This document shows, in pieces, positions 1 through 10,886 of a stretch of DNA of 64,000 bases (positions are counted from its first letter, which is position 1; each line of letters opens with the position of its first letter). Origin of the DNA: Linum tenue (taxonomy: Eukaryota > Streptophyta > Magnoliopsida > Malpighiales > Linaceae); contig CAMGYJ010000002.1 of NCBI GenBank assembly GCA_946122785.1, positions 20,496,492-20,560,491 of the forward strand. The letters are read 5' to 3'. The notes under the pieces are model-generated. The model made no database searches. It saw nothing but the letters and a program-made list of their open reading frames with translations, and had not been told where the DNA came from. Made by a program: the position numbers and the translations under genes.

Positions 1-1197
1 AGAAGTAATGTGGAATGTCGCTTGGGTGATTCTAAAGTGAAAGTGATACTTAGAAGTTTTGCGTAAACCCTAAGCTAAGTCATAAATGTCACTACATTTA
101 AAGAGATACTTGTGAAGCTTAAGCACTCTAAGGTTAATGAAGTGGAGAGACTTTAATACCGTTGGCATGTGTTATGATTATTGCAAGGCAATAAAATCAA
201 GTCAAGCTCACAAGATGTGTAGTGAATTGAAAAGAGACGAGTCTTTGGTGTATTGCACCCAAAGGGAACTCACCGGATGAACCAAAAGGCAATCTATTAA
301 TGGATATGCATTTATGGTTAACGAGGAGCAGTATCTTGGAAAAAAGTCCAAGTTAAACTCTAAGACTGGTGAAGTTGAGTAGTTTGGCCCGCAAAGATTG
401 GCGTTAATAAAACGCACTTGTGCACAAAAATTGTTATTGCAAGGGCTAGAAGTGTTATGTGAAAAAATCTCGTCATTGATAATGGAAACATAACACTAAG
501 GTCAATTTCTAGCGAAGTTATCTAAGTTGATCATGTAGATCAAGTGATAACAAATGTGGGGCCCACCTAGAAATTTGTTAAAGCATCGAAGGGAATGGAC
601 TCGTGGCCTAGGACAAATCATCATGGCGGTAACTCTACCTAAGCAGGATTGGCAGACCCAACCTACAGGTTCAAGGAGAAAACAAAGTTGTGAATGATGG
701 TCCGACATTGTCAACTTATTCAAAGTCCATTCTCATGATGAGACAATGTCCAAAATATAAGGGTAAACCTAAATATGAAAGGTTTTTAATGGTTTCTAAG
801 TTTGACAAGTGTTGTGATCAAATAGTGTATTTTCAGAATACATGTTTAGAAATCACCTATGTGAGTGTGAAGTGGAGCCGCTTCAAGGAGAATAAAAGAA
901 GGCCAATTCTCTACGCATTCATGAAACCAGGCGGTGTTCATGGCTGAAACGAACACAACAATGAGAACCAACGAGCGGATAAGAGTTGGTTGTGTGACAT
1001 ATGTTGTCTTAGTATACAAGAAAAACCGACGGTTCAAAGATATCATATCTACCGATTGGTGAGTATACTCGATATATGTTCACTAGGGAAGGTTCAAAGG
1101 GAAACCCACCTATCCTAATACAACTAATCCTTAGTTGAGAGTCACACAATTTTTTGCATAGTTTTCAAAACTTAGCATTCTCTTTCATGTGGGGGAT
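1..1197 (+). repeat. 3' half of the internal region of a non-autonomous Copia-like LTR element, copy 1
   Basis: Non-coding sequence that recurs at 1858-3137, 11974-13253 and (split by the gypsy element) 17432-17878 plus 28651-29409. It ends in the purine-rich tract ATGTGGGGGAT directly before the LTR that starts at 1198, as a polypurine tract should. The ORFs in it are short, not shared between copies and carry no known domain. The sequence around 428-450 is the unoccupied version of the site where the gypsy element of 17879-28650 landed. The left end lies outside the window. Confidence 0.75.
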
Positions 1198-1857
1198 TGT
1201 TGGGATTTGAAAGGTGTGAATGAGAATGAAAGGGGAAGAAGCCAATAGTTGGTGAGTTATTGGTTAAACCAAGTTGAACCGAATCTGACCGGACCGATGT
1301 GGCGGTTGGAATGAACTAACCGGTCCAACAACTATGGCGAACCGATGCAATGGTTGGGGTGTAACCACCCACTGGAAGGGTCACATCCCTTCACTGAACC
1401 ATTGCAATGGTTGGGGTGTAACCACCCACTTGAAGGGTCACATCCCTTCACTCGCACCCCTTCATTGTCTATAAATAAACACCTACCCCCTTCTGTTTTC
1501 GACATAAGTTATTTTCCCAAGAAATTTTTTATGGCCAAAAAGATAAAAAGAATTTTTCATTCTTCATTGCATTTCCTCTCTACAAACTCATAAAGGAAAA
1601 CAGAGTCGTGTGACTTCTCTCCGATCGTTGCGTTCGTCGGATTCTGGTGTTTCAAGTACCGGTACAGCCAGAAAAGGTACGTCTATTCTATCCTGGGAGG
1701 AATAGTTCCAATAACCTTGGGTACCGTAGAGGGGAACTAAATTCCTTAAGGAGAAATAGTGAATTCTATTGGCTCGGGCGTTGTTTATGCATGTGTCGAT
1801 TTCCATATATGACTTGTGTGGCAAGAAACATACTTTTGTGAAACGTTTTCCATAACA
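1198..1857 (+). repeat. LTR, type B, of the Copia-like family (660 bp)
   Basis: It starts TGTTGGGATTTG after the purine tract and ends CCATAACA, giving TG...CA ends. A 57-bp tandem duplication lies at about 1347-1453. The 3' third is related to the type A LTRs at 3358, 13254 and 29410, including the repeated TCCTGGGAGGAAT stretch. A truncated copy lies at 11673-11973. It has no open reading frame of note. Confidence 0.75.
1470..1477 (+). promoter_or_regulatory. TATA box of the type B LTR
   Basis: TATAAATA lies after CCCTTCATTGTC, at the same relative place as the TATA motifs of the type A LTRs (3707, 13603, 29761). It is the likely RNA polymerase II start region of the element. Activity cannot be judged from sequence. 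Confidence 0.55.
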
Positions 1858-3137
1858 ATCTTAAATCTTTTTGGCCAGAAAAATTTTCTTGTATATCCCT
1901 TCGATGCTTTAAACAATTGGGGAGAAGTAATGTTGAATGTCGCTTGGGTAATTTCAAAGTGAAGTGATGTGAATACTTAGGAGTTTAACGTAAACTCTAA
2001 GCTAAGTCATAAATGTCACTACATTTGAAGAGATACTTGTGAAGCTTAAGTACTCTAAGGTTAATGAAGTGGAGAGACTTCAATACCGTTGGCATGTGTT
2101 ATGATTATTGCAAGGCAATAAAATCAAGTCAAGCTCACAAGATGTGTAGTGAATTGAAAAGAGACGAGTCTTTGGTGTATTGTACCCAAAGGAAACTCAC
2201 CGGATGAACCAAAAAGGCAATCTATTAATGGATATGCATTTATGGTTGATGGGGAGCAGTATCTTGGAAAACATCCAAGTTGACTAAATATATACCCACT
2301 CAAGACCGGTGAAGTTTAAATAGTCTGGCCCGCATAGACTGGCGTTAATAAACGCACTTGTGCACAAAATGGTTATTGCAAAGGCTAGAAGTGTTATGTG
2401 AAAAAATCTCGTCATTGATAATGGAAACATAACACTAAGGTCAATTTCTAGCGAAGTTATCTAAGTTGATCATGTAGATCAAGTGATAACAAATGTGGGG
2501 CCCATCTAGAAATTAATTTAAGCATCGAAGGGAATGGACTCGTGGCCTAGGACAAATCATCATGGCGGTAACTCTACCTAAGTAGGATTGGCAGACCCAA
2601 CCTCTAGGTTCAAGGAGAAAACAAAGTTGTGATTGATGGTCCGACATTGTCAAATTATTCAAAGTCCATTCTCATGATGAGACAATGTCCAACTATAAGG
2701 GTAAACCTAAAGATGGAAGGTTTTTAATGGTTTCTAAGTTTGACACAGGATGTGATCAAATAGTGTATTTTCGGAATACATGTTTAGAAATCACCTATGT
2801 GAGTGTGAAGTGGAGCCGCTTCAAGGAGAATAAAAGAAGGCCAGTTCTCTAAGCACTCATGAGACCAGGCGGTGTTCATGGCTGAAACGAACACAACAAT
2901 GAGAACCAGTGAACGGATAAGAGTTAGGTGTGTGACATATGTTGTCTTAGTATACAAGCAAAACCGACGGTTCAAAGATATCACATCTACCGATTGGTGA
3001 GTATACTCGATATATGTTCACTAAGGAAGGTTCAAAGGGAAACCTACCTATTCCGATGCAACTAATTCTTAGTCGAGAATCACACGATATTTTGCATAGT
3101 TTTTAAAAGTACAACATTCTCCATTCATGTGGGGGAT
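1858..3137 (+). repeat. Internal region 3' half, copy 2
   Basis: It follows the type B LTR with only about 60 bp of leader (ATCTTAAATCTTTTTGG) and then repeats the block of 1-1197 nearly base for base, ending at the purine tract ATGTGGGGGAT. The 5' half of the internal region seen at 4090 is missing between the LTR and this block, so this unit is a deletion or recombination product. No gene is seen. Confidence 0.75.
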
Positions 3138-3357
3138 CGTTGGGATTTTTAGTGGTGTGAATGGAAATAAAAGGGGAAAGTTTCAAGAGAGTCTCTCGAA
3201 GTACCATGTTGGTAAGATGTGGGAAGGCACGGCCTTGAATTCGATCGATTTGATATAATATGTGGTTAATCGGTTAAATTGGTTTGTGTACCAAACGGAC
3301 CAAACCAAACCGAGTTGAACCAAATCGAACCGAACTGATATGGCGGTTGGAATAGAT
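3138..3357 (+). repeat. Truncated LTR, first 220 bp of type A
   Basis: The first 220 bp of a type A LTR, with TG changed to CG at the very start, are followed immediately by a complete LTR at 3358. The two copies of the 220 bp are almost identical, so this is a local tandem duplication within the LTR. The equivalent site in the second 10-kb unit (13254) has only one copy. Confidence 0.8.
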
Positions 3358-4089
3358 TGTTGGGATTTTTAGTGGTGTGAATGGAAATAAAAGGGGAAAG
3401 TTTCAAGAGAGTCTCTTGAAGTACCATGTTGGTAAGATGTGGGAAGGCACGGCCTTGAATTCGATCGATTTGATATAATATGTGGTTAATCGGTTAAATT
3501 GGTTTGTGTACCAAATGGACCAAACCAAACCGAGTTGAACCAAATCGAACCGAACTGATATGGCGGTTGGAATAACCAAACCGGTCCAACTACCATAGGC
3601 CGAACCGATGCAATGGTTCATTATTTTAAAACGAACCAATGTGTTGGTTGGGGTGTAACCACCCATATGAAGAGTCGCCTCCCTTCGTACGCACCCCTTC
3701 ATTTTCTATAAATATCACCATACCCCCTCTTGTTTTAACTACGAATTTTACATGGATTTTTCTCGGTACTGAAACTCTGCCAAAATCCAAAACTAGTTTT
3801 TCTGCATTCTTTTTCAAAGAGAAAATAGAGTCAAGTGTGGTTCTCGCCGTTTCGCTGCGTTCGATGGTTTCCGGGGTTTGAGGTACCGCTACGCCGGAAA
3901 AGGTACGTCCTTTCTATCCTGGGAGGAATCATTCCACAACCTTGGGTACTTGAGGGGAATAAGATTCTTTAAGGAGAGATAGTGAATTCTATCGGCTAGG
4001 ACGCTTGCATGTGTCTTTGCATGTTTTCTTAATCTTATGTGTTTGCTTGTGTTGCAAGAAAATAGTATACGTGAACAATTTTCCCAACA
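3358..4089 (+). repeat. LTR, type A (732 bp)
   Basis: It starts TGTTGGGATTTTTAG and ends TTTTCCCAACA. It has the same length as the copy at 13254-13985 and is nearly identical to it. It has a TATA motif at 3707-3714 and the shared GGTACGTCC/TCCTGGGAGG stretch near its end. The predicted 99-, 63- and 80-residue ORFs inside it overlap on opposite strands and resemble nothing, so they are not called genes. Confidence 0.8.
3707..3714 (+). promoter_or_regulatory. TATA box of the type A LTR
   Basis: TATAAATA after CCTTCATTTTC. It is conserved at 13603-13610 and changed to TATAAAAA at 29761-29768. It probably drives the element's transcript. Confidence 0.55.
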
Positions 4090-5517
4090 ATCTTAAAGAA
4101 TCTTAACTAGTAATTGTTCCGCGTATATTGTTTTGCTTAATCGAATACTGTTGCACAATTAGGTTGCGTAATGATCACTGTGTTCGTCTCTTAGTGTTTT
4201 TTGCACCGCATGCATTTTGTTTTTGAATTGAATGTTGGCGCAGGCATATATAAATGAGACGTTGCAAGAATTGTTGATTTGGTGTACAAAGAAAGGAACT
4301 CAATTCTGGCGGTGCTATATAAATAATTATTCTGATCATGGGAAAAGATCATGTACTGGAAAGTAAGGGGAAAAAATGTACTGGCTGATGGTATAAGAAA
4401 GAAGCACTTGATCGGTTCTTATTCTGATCATGTAAGTATTCAGAGTCCCTCTTATTATACAAGCATGAATGATATATATTTGGTATATGGAATACCCATC
4501 TATGATTGGCACTCAATGGGTCCTAATGTGGACGATTTGGGCACCCTTGTGGACTCGATGGAGAGTATGGGGGAAGAAGAGGAATTTGAGGCATCGGAGA
4601 ACGAAGAGGAGTACTCCGACATAGAGACCGATGAATGCCTCTCTGATCCTGACTTCGACCCCAAGAATCCTTAGGATTCTTGTATATGTATTGTAATCTC
4701 CTTTGAGGAGTAGACATATGTATGTGTGTGTATATATGCATATGGTATTAGTATGTGTGTACTTATGTAATTCGTGTATTTACATGATGAATGAAGGACA
4801 AATGTTCTTATCTCCCAAGTGGAAAATTAGTTGGATAAAACCTTACGAGTTTGTTTGGTTCCAAAATTAACAACAAAGTTTTAATGCTTTTATTGCATTG
4901 GTCCATCTCTATTATGTGGCATGGATGAATGATAATTGTACCAATTTAATTTGGACACTTTTTCATTCAAGGTGATGCATGAGATGATGGAAGTACTTAT
5001 GATAATCCTTCATGGACTCTAAGTAACGGTGATTTGGATAGTAGTAAACTATCTAGTGGGAGAATATGAACAATCATAGGTGTGTAAAACCTATTGAGCG
5101 TGGCAAGTGGGGACTTGTGAGTCAAGTCTATCTAAGCCAGAATGGTTGCAAACGTAATGTTCATAGTATGTTGGACATAGTTTGAAAGAGTATACCTCCA
5201 ATGTGTTGGAGATGAAATTTGGTTAATGCACGTTTAAGGATTGCATTACGAGAAAGCTACAAGCGATAAGGAATTCTAGTTCCTGTGATAGTTGTGAAGA
5301 CATGATAATTTATTTATCGTGTATGTGGTTTAGGACTTGATGTTTCCTATGCCACGAGGGCAAGGGAAAAAAAATGAAGCTATGATTGATCCTTATAGGG
5401 ATTTAATAAGCTTGCCAAATGATGGTTGTCATCAAGATAAGCATTAGGTCAGAATTGTTTATGACCTATGATTATCAACGTGAAGCTCATTGACATAATT
5501 GTTTATGGTATATATAG
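4090..5517 (+). repeat. Internal region 5' half, copy 1 (continues at 10887 beyond an insertion)
   Basis: Leader and 5' half of the Copia-like element's internal region. No standard PBS directly follows the LTR; the leader begins ATCTTAAAGAATC. The only ORF is the acidic one at 4351-4674. The end of this block is the left arm of the first hairpin of the stem-loop array, cut at 5517 by the insertion of the 5518-10886 element. Related copies lie at 13986-15575 and 15576-17431. Confidence 0.75.
4351..4674 (+). CDS. Hypothetical acidic protein of the Copia-like family (107 aa), doubtful
   Basis: The C-terminal half is strongly acidic, with runs such as GEEEEFEASENEEEY and a closing DPDFDPKNP. 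No domain is recognised. Related frames occur at 15566-15808 (80 aa, same C-terminus) and near 14305, where an extra A (TCGATAGAGAAG) throws the frame. Between copies 1 and 3 the few base differences near VDDLGTLVD change residues, so there is no sign of purifying selection. It could be a remnant of a gag C-terminus or chance. No promoter, intron or partner gene is visible beyond the upstream LTR. Confidence 0.3.
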   Translation: MYWKVRGKNVLADGIRKKHLIGSYSDHVSIQSPSYYTSMNDIYLVYGIPIYDWHSMGPNVDDLGTLVDSMESMGEEEEFEASENEEEYSDIETDECLSDPDFDPKNP

Positions 5518-6889
5518 TGACACGCTAAAACACAAGACCTAACAATGGCCAAGTGTAACCAATGAAAGGGACTGCAGTATAGTGGCACAAGTAATAAATA
5601 TCGAATCCACGGGTCTCTAGAGTTACTATTACTCAGCTTCAGTTCATTATCTAGCAAACTAGATTAAGAATTTATTGATAAACTACTCTACTGACTACTC
5701 TACTAATTACAAGTTGGGAACTCACTTAGGTATGATTCCCCCTAGCTCCTCAATTAGGTCCAAGTTGCAATTACCTTTGGTTGATCTACTGTTGATTAAA
5801 CTGCGGAAGATCCTAAATTAGCTTGGAATCTCTTAAGCTGACCAAGCCCTCTCAGACAGAATACCCGGCAGGCGACTAGCCTTCACCGGGATAGACTGCT
5901 AAGGCGATTCACACAGATCTCCACTACTGGAATGAATTCCAGTACAAAGCAGTGAATTGATTGACTCTCGCACAACCAATTCACCACTATCAATCAAGGA
6001 AGCTCTCTTAACCTAATCAGATTCTATCTATCATAGGTTAAAGCAGAAATCAAGAGAATTTGATCACGATTCAATTGACTCAATAAATCATGCCTCAATC
6101 GATTATAATCAAACAATATAGCATCCAAAACTTCATACAAGAAAGATACTAACACATGGAACTAGGGTTCCTCAAAACCTAAGTGAAGGGAAGTTACTCC
6201 ATAGAGAAGAGAGAGACTGCAGAAATCTGATCTAGATCTTCAATCTCCATCTCCAAGCTTGATTCCTGAGCTCCAATGGCGAAGAAATCCTCCAAAATAG
6301 CTCCAAGAATGTTCCCAAGTCGCTCTCTCTCTCTAGGGTTCGTCCCTTGGGTATTTGGGATCCAAAACCCAGCTCTCCCTCTCCAAAAATCGCAAAACAG
6401 CTTTTATACCCGCTGAAACTCGCACCCCCTACTTGCACGGCCGTGCAAATTGAGGTTTTGGCCGTGCAGACCCCTTGGGAAACCCGCACGGCCGTGCAGA
6501 ATTTCACACGGCCGTGCACAATTTCCAGCATGCACTCCTAAGCTTCGTTGATCTCGTTTGAGCTCGTTTGACCTCCGATTCAGTCACCGTTTGATCCCAG
6601 ACGCTCGTAGTCTCGTCCTCTTTCTTTTCATGACAAGCTTGCATGATTCTTTGTCCATAAAGTGAGGTAGAAATCCATTCTTCTTCAGGTCATGCCCGAG
6701 TTTCTTCTCCCGAATCGTCAATTGATCTCTGATTGACTTGAAACTTGCGCCTATACTTCACTTTATGTGCTTGGACCTGAAATGTGACAAAGGAACACAA
6801 CCTAGCTTAAAATAGGCCAAAGACACGGTAATTCAAGCTCAAACAATCAAGAAACAAAGGGGAAAACATGTGCAAATACCGAGTCATCA
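5518..6889 (-). repeat. 3' LTR of the gag-only gypsy element
   Basis: 1372 bp, TGACACGC...GAGTCATCA on the plus strand, matching 9515-10886. It contains a cluster of palindromes built on GCACGGCCGTGC at 6433-6518. The small ORFs at 6232-6541 overlap this cluster on both strands and are not convincing genes. Confidence 0.9.
6433..6518. promoter_or_regulatory. Cluster of GCACGGCCGTGC palindromes in the LTR
   Basis: Palindromes TTGCACGGCCGTGCAA (6433-6448), CGCACGGCCGTGC (6485-6497) and CACGGCCGTGCA, plus a half site GGCCGTGCA near 6460, fall within 86 bp. The same set is in the other LTR at about 10432-10517. The function is unknown. The spacing suggests a protein-binding array, or methylation-prone CG sites. 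Confidence 0.45.
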
Positions 6890-6905
6890 TATCCCCCACA
6901 CTTAA
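6890..6905 (-). other. Polypurine tract of the gag-only gypsy element
   Basis: On the minus strand TTAAGTGTGGGGGATA abuts the 3' LTR, the expected primer site for plus-strand synthesis. Confidence 0.8.
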
Positions 6906-8264
6906 CTGTTTGCTTGTCCCCAAGGAAACCTAACTCAAACCAATGCAACTCTCCAGAACTCTATAGCAACATACAACCCCGATCGTCGGTAGAGGATTTC
7001 CTAGATCATATAGCAGCTTACGAGGTCAACTGGTCTTCTAAGACGTTCCCTATCTCTCTCAATGCGAGTACTAGACTCAAGCCAGGATCATGAGAAAAAG
7101 TAGAAGTAAGACAGTCAGTTCATGGATAAAGGGACTCACACCATTCACAACCAAGGACTCGTTGTACCGGGGTGCTCTTTCACTTCATTTCACCGTTGGA
7201 ACCCCTTTTTGCACTTTCATTTACATTTTTTCTTTCATTTGGTGGGGTTCCAACTGCAGTCTTTTGCACGGTCGACCCTTATTAGTCGAGCAAGAGCAAT
7301 TTCTGTACATCTGGCGCTCGCCAGAGTACTTCTTTTAACTCCTTTTCCTCAACTCGTGTGGAGGGTCAATGAAATTAAAGGGGGTCGGAAGCTCTATCCG
7401 TGCCCTTAAAAACACATCCTCAAGTAGGCAAACCGTTCAACGGGTGGAAGTTTTACTTGTACTAGAGACAACTTAGCTTCACCTTGTAGGAGTACCCCAC
7501 TAAGGATCACTAAAATCTCTTCCAAAACCCGATTTTGTGCAATGAACGGTGCCACACACGTTGGGCTTACCCCATGTTTAAGATTTCAATGATTTCGACA
7601 TGGAGGACCAAGTGCTTTTCATTTCTCACATGAGTACCCTGTTCGATACACGAGTCATAACACAATTCAAACAGAGTCCACATTACCACATGTATTCAAC
7701 GGTCTTAGCTCCACTAATTCACAAAATCAACTGGCACAGCAGAGAGCTAGATAGGAAAAATCTTATACTTCAACATCCTCCATAGTGCTACACTACCTCC
7801 CTAGGTTGCACATTACTATAGAGACTGTCAATTCAAAGCATACTGAGCAGGCAATTTTCATGGAAACACGTACTTGGAGCCCTCAAATCGAAATTTGGAA
7901 AGTGGACTAGGCTTCAAGCACACAAACATCCAAACATTCACCCGCATACATAATCGAACAACCCCCCCCCCCCCACACACTTAAGCACGACATTATCCTC
8001 AATGGAGGAAAGATAAGGAGGGTAGAACGAAGTTACCAGATCAAGGGTGAATGATGATGTACGGGTCAGGCGGTGCATTCCAGGAAGAGAGAGTAATCAG
8101 AACACAAACACCACACAAAATCTCACAAAGGTTGAGTTATTGACTCTAAAATCAAATAACAAAACTGACTCAACCGAGGATAAATAGAGAAAGAAATGCA
8201 AACCGACTGGTTGGGTTGCCTCCCAACAAGCGCTTCTTTCACGTCGTGAGCCGGACGATGGCTC
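6906..8264 (-). other. Non-coding 3' part of the gag-only element
   Basis: No ORF with a recognisable domain. It holds a run of C at about 7964-7975 followed by ACACACTTAAGCACGAC, resembling a second purine-rich tract on the element's strand. Just after the gag-like stop codon, the minus strand reads AGCGCTTGTTGGGAGGCAAC. Confidence 0.6.
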
Positions 8265-9377
8265 CTAAGTTTCGGTCCATGCTAGAACCTCCTTGAAGTT
8301 GAGGTTCTCATCTATGAGGTGGAGTCTCAAGTCACAAGCAGGTGGTGTGGCAGGTGATGAAGGCTCGTGCACTTGATGCAGATGAAGTCTCCACCCTCGA
8401 GACCTCTTCTTCTCTTCTCTCGTCTCATTGCCCCAAACCAGATAAGACAGCATCGATTGGCCACCATCGCGTCCACCAAGAGGGACCGATGTCGATGTGG
8501 CCTTGGTCTGGCAAAGAGACACTGCAAATGGGTCCTTGGCAAGCAGCTCCTCGAAGTTTGGTGGGGATATTACTTGCAACTCATGGCCGGTGCAAGCCTC
8601 GTCCACCTTAACTCCGTCCTCAGCCTGGACGCCAATTGCTTCTTCAACCTCCCTTTCTTCTTCATGTGGTATCACCCCTGGGAAAAGATCAAGAACTCCT
8701 CCTGCTTCACTTTCTTCATCCTCCACAACTTCTTTCTGCACCCTTTCTCGCTCTTCTTCTTCTAGCACGAATTGGAGAGCAAGTTGCCAAGCAATTTCTT
8801 TCATGAGATTTTCTTGCATCTCCTCACTCATGCCCGCCTCTTCAAAGCTCAGTTTGGGATGTGGGAAGGTGTGGTCGGCTACGACAGGAAATTCCTGATC
8901 ATGATCATCACGAAAAACTTCTGTCTGCTCCACAATATCCTTGTAGCCTTCGTCTTCCTCCTCTTCTAGTATGATAGCAGAAGGGTGATCTTGAGCAGGT
9001 TGTGCATAAGCTTTCTCAAGATCCTCGAGGCTCTTCTTTATGCTCAGGAGGGTCTCCTCTGTTTCACGGTAGGAGAACCCAGTTTGGGCATTGTCTGGGA
9101 TATCCATCTTTGGAAAGGATGTCTCAGGTACTCGAGCAATCTGGTCCACGAGAAGCCTCAAGTGATAATTTGGATCTGGCTGATGGAGGAATTCTTCTTG
9201 ATAAGGAGATTGTTCTTGAAATACCCAGGGGTCTGATTGTTCTTCGTAGGATGGGGGTTGGTACTGAAACCCGAATCCATAGTCTTCTCCTCCTTGATTG
9301 CTCCAGGGGGTCTCGGGGTAATACCACTCGGATGGTGGTGGATACCCCAAATGGTTGGAGAAGCCATGAGGATCCAT
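8265..9377 (-). CDS. Gag-like protein of the non-autonomous gypsy element (370 aa)
   Basis: The only long ORF of the element, starting about 115 bp downstream of the PBS. The N-terminal 85 residues are rich in P, Y, Q and aromatic residues (MDPHGFSNHLGYPP). The middle is strongly acidic, with long E-runs and a predicted helical or coiled segment (LLSIKKSLEDLEKAY, residues about 108-122). The C-terminus includes LAKDPFAVSLCQTKATS. No CCHC knuckle, protease or RT motif is visible. This type of protein is known from plant non-autonomous gypsy elements (general knowledge). A structural role in the particle is inferred from its place between PBS and PPT. The frame is open throughout, which fits the low LTR divergence. 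Confidence 0.65.
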   Translation of the reverse strand: MDPHGFSNHLGYPPPSEWYYPETPWSNQGGEDYGFGFQYQPPSYEEQSDPWVFQEQSPYQEEFLHQPDPNYHLRLLVDQIARVPETSFPKMDIPDNAQTGFSYRETEETLLSIKKSLEDLEKAYAQPAQDHPSAIILEEEEDEGYKDIVEQTEVFRDDHDQEFPVVADHTFPHPKLSFEEAGMSEEMQENLMKEIAWQLALQFVLEEEERERVQKEVVEDEESEAGGVLDLFPGVIPHEEEREVEEAIGVQAEDGVKVDEACTGHELQVISPPNFEELLAKDPFAVSLCQTKATSTSVPLGGRDGGQSMLSYLVWGNETREEKKRSRGWRLHLHQVHEPSSPATPPACDLRLHLIDENLNFKEVLAWTET

Positions 9378-9490
9378 GATTCAGATCTGCACCAACAAAA
9401 ACAAAAAACACCCAAGTGAAAAGCAAGGGTGGAAAAGAAAAGAAAAAAGCTAAAGTAACAAACTTCTGCCTTTCCTAATAATCTAGAAAG

Positions 9491-9508
9491 TCCCCGGCAA
9501 CGGCGCCA
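9491..9508 (-). other. Primer binding site of the gag-only gypsy element
   Basis: The minus strand reads TGGCGCCGTTGCCGGGGA, 6 nt inside the 5' LTR. It is a PBS type widespread in plant gypsy elements, and it fixes the element's orientation. Confidence 0.85.
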
Positions 9509-9514
9509 AAAACT

Positions 9515-10886
9515 TGACACGCTAAAACACAACACCTAACAATGGCCAAGTGTAACCAATGAAAGGGACTGCAATATAGTGGCACAAGTAATAAATATCG
9601 AATCCACGGGTCTCTAGAGTTACTATTACTCAGCTTCAGTTCATTATCTAGCAAACTAGATTAAGAATTGATTGATAAACTACTCTACTGACTACTCTAC
9701 TAATTACAAGTTGGGAACTCACGTAGGTATGATTCCCCCTAGCTCCTCAATTATGTCCAAGTTGCAATTACCTTTGGTTGATCTACTGTTGATTAAACTG
9801 CGGAAGATCCTAAATTAGCTTGGAATCTCTTAAGCTGACCAAGCCCTCTCAGACAGAATACCCGGCAGGCGACTAGCCTTCACCGGGATAGACTGCTAAG
9901 GCGATTCACACAGATCTCCACTACTGGAATGAATTCCAGTACAAAGCAGTGAATTGATTGACTCTCGCACAACCAATTCACCACTATCAATCAAGGAAGC
10001 TCTCTTAACCCAATTAGATTCTATCTATCATAGGTTAAAGCAGAAATCAAGAGAATTTGATCACGATTCAATTGACTCAATAAATCATGCCTCAATCGAT
10101 TATAATCAAACAATATAGCATCCAAAACTTCATACAAGAAAGATACTAACACATGGAACTAGGGTTCCTCAAAACCTAAGTGAAGAGAAGTTACTCCATA
10201 GAGAAGAGAGAGACTGCAGAAATCTGATCTAGATCTTCAATCTCCATCTCCAAGCTTGATTCCTGAGCTCCAATGGCGAAGAAATCCTCCAAAATAGCTC
10301 CAAGAATGTTCCCAAGTCGCTCTCTCTCTCTAGGGTTCGTCCCTTGGGTGTTTGGGATCCAAAACCCAGCTCTCCCTCTCCAAAAATCGCAAAACAGCTT
10401 TTATACCCGCTGAAACTCGCACCCCCTACTTGCACGGCCGTGCAAATTGAGGTTTTGGCCGTGCAGACCCCTTGGGAAACCCGCACGGCCGTGCAGAATT
10501 TCACACGGCCGTGCACAATTTCCAGCATGCACTCCTAAGCTTCGTTGATCTCGTTTGAGCTCGTTTGACCTCCGATTCAGTCACCGTTTGATCCCAGACG
10601 CTCGTAGTCTCGTCCTATTTCTTTTCATGACAAGCTTGCATGATTCTTTGTCCATAAAGTGAGGTAGAAATCCATTCTTCTTCAGGTCATGCCCGAGTTT
10701 CTTCTCCCGAATCGTCAATTGATCTCTGATTGACTTGAAATTTGCGCCTATACTTCACTTTATGTGCTTGGACCTGAAATGTGACAAAGGAACACAACCT
10801 AGCATAAAATAGGCCAAAGACACGGTAATTCAAGCTCAAACAATCAAGAAACAAAGGGGAAAACATGTGCAAATACCGAGTCATCA
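9515..10886 (-). repeat. 5' LTR of the gag-only gypsy element
   Basis: 1372 bp, paired with 5518-6889. The differences seen are scattered single substitutions with no length change. It is followed by the target duplication TATAG at 10887-10891. Confidence 0.9.

Larger units (their letters stand above)
5518..10886 (-). mobile_element. Non-autonomous Ty3/gypsy-like LTR retrotransposon with a gag-like ORF only (5369 bp)
   Basis: Complete element: two 1372-bp LTRs, a PBS, one long ORF and a polypurine tract, flanked by the 5-bp duplication TATAG (5513-5517 and 10887-10891). Order and PBS show it lies on the minus strand. There is no protease, reverse transcriptase or integrase, so it must borrow these, as TR-GAG or LARD elements do. 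About a dozen differences between the LTRs were counted by eye (about 0.9%), so it is young. The unoccupied target survives in the paralogous block at about 15405-15425. Confidence 0.9.

Noticed and set aside
8327..9379. Plus-strand and other-frame ORFs over the gag-like gene (up to 133 aa)
   Set aside because: Shadows of the 370-residue minus-strand frame, whose place between PBS and PPT fits the element.
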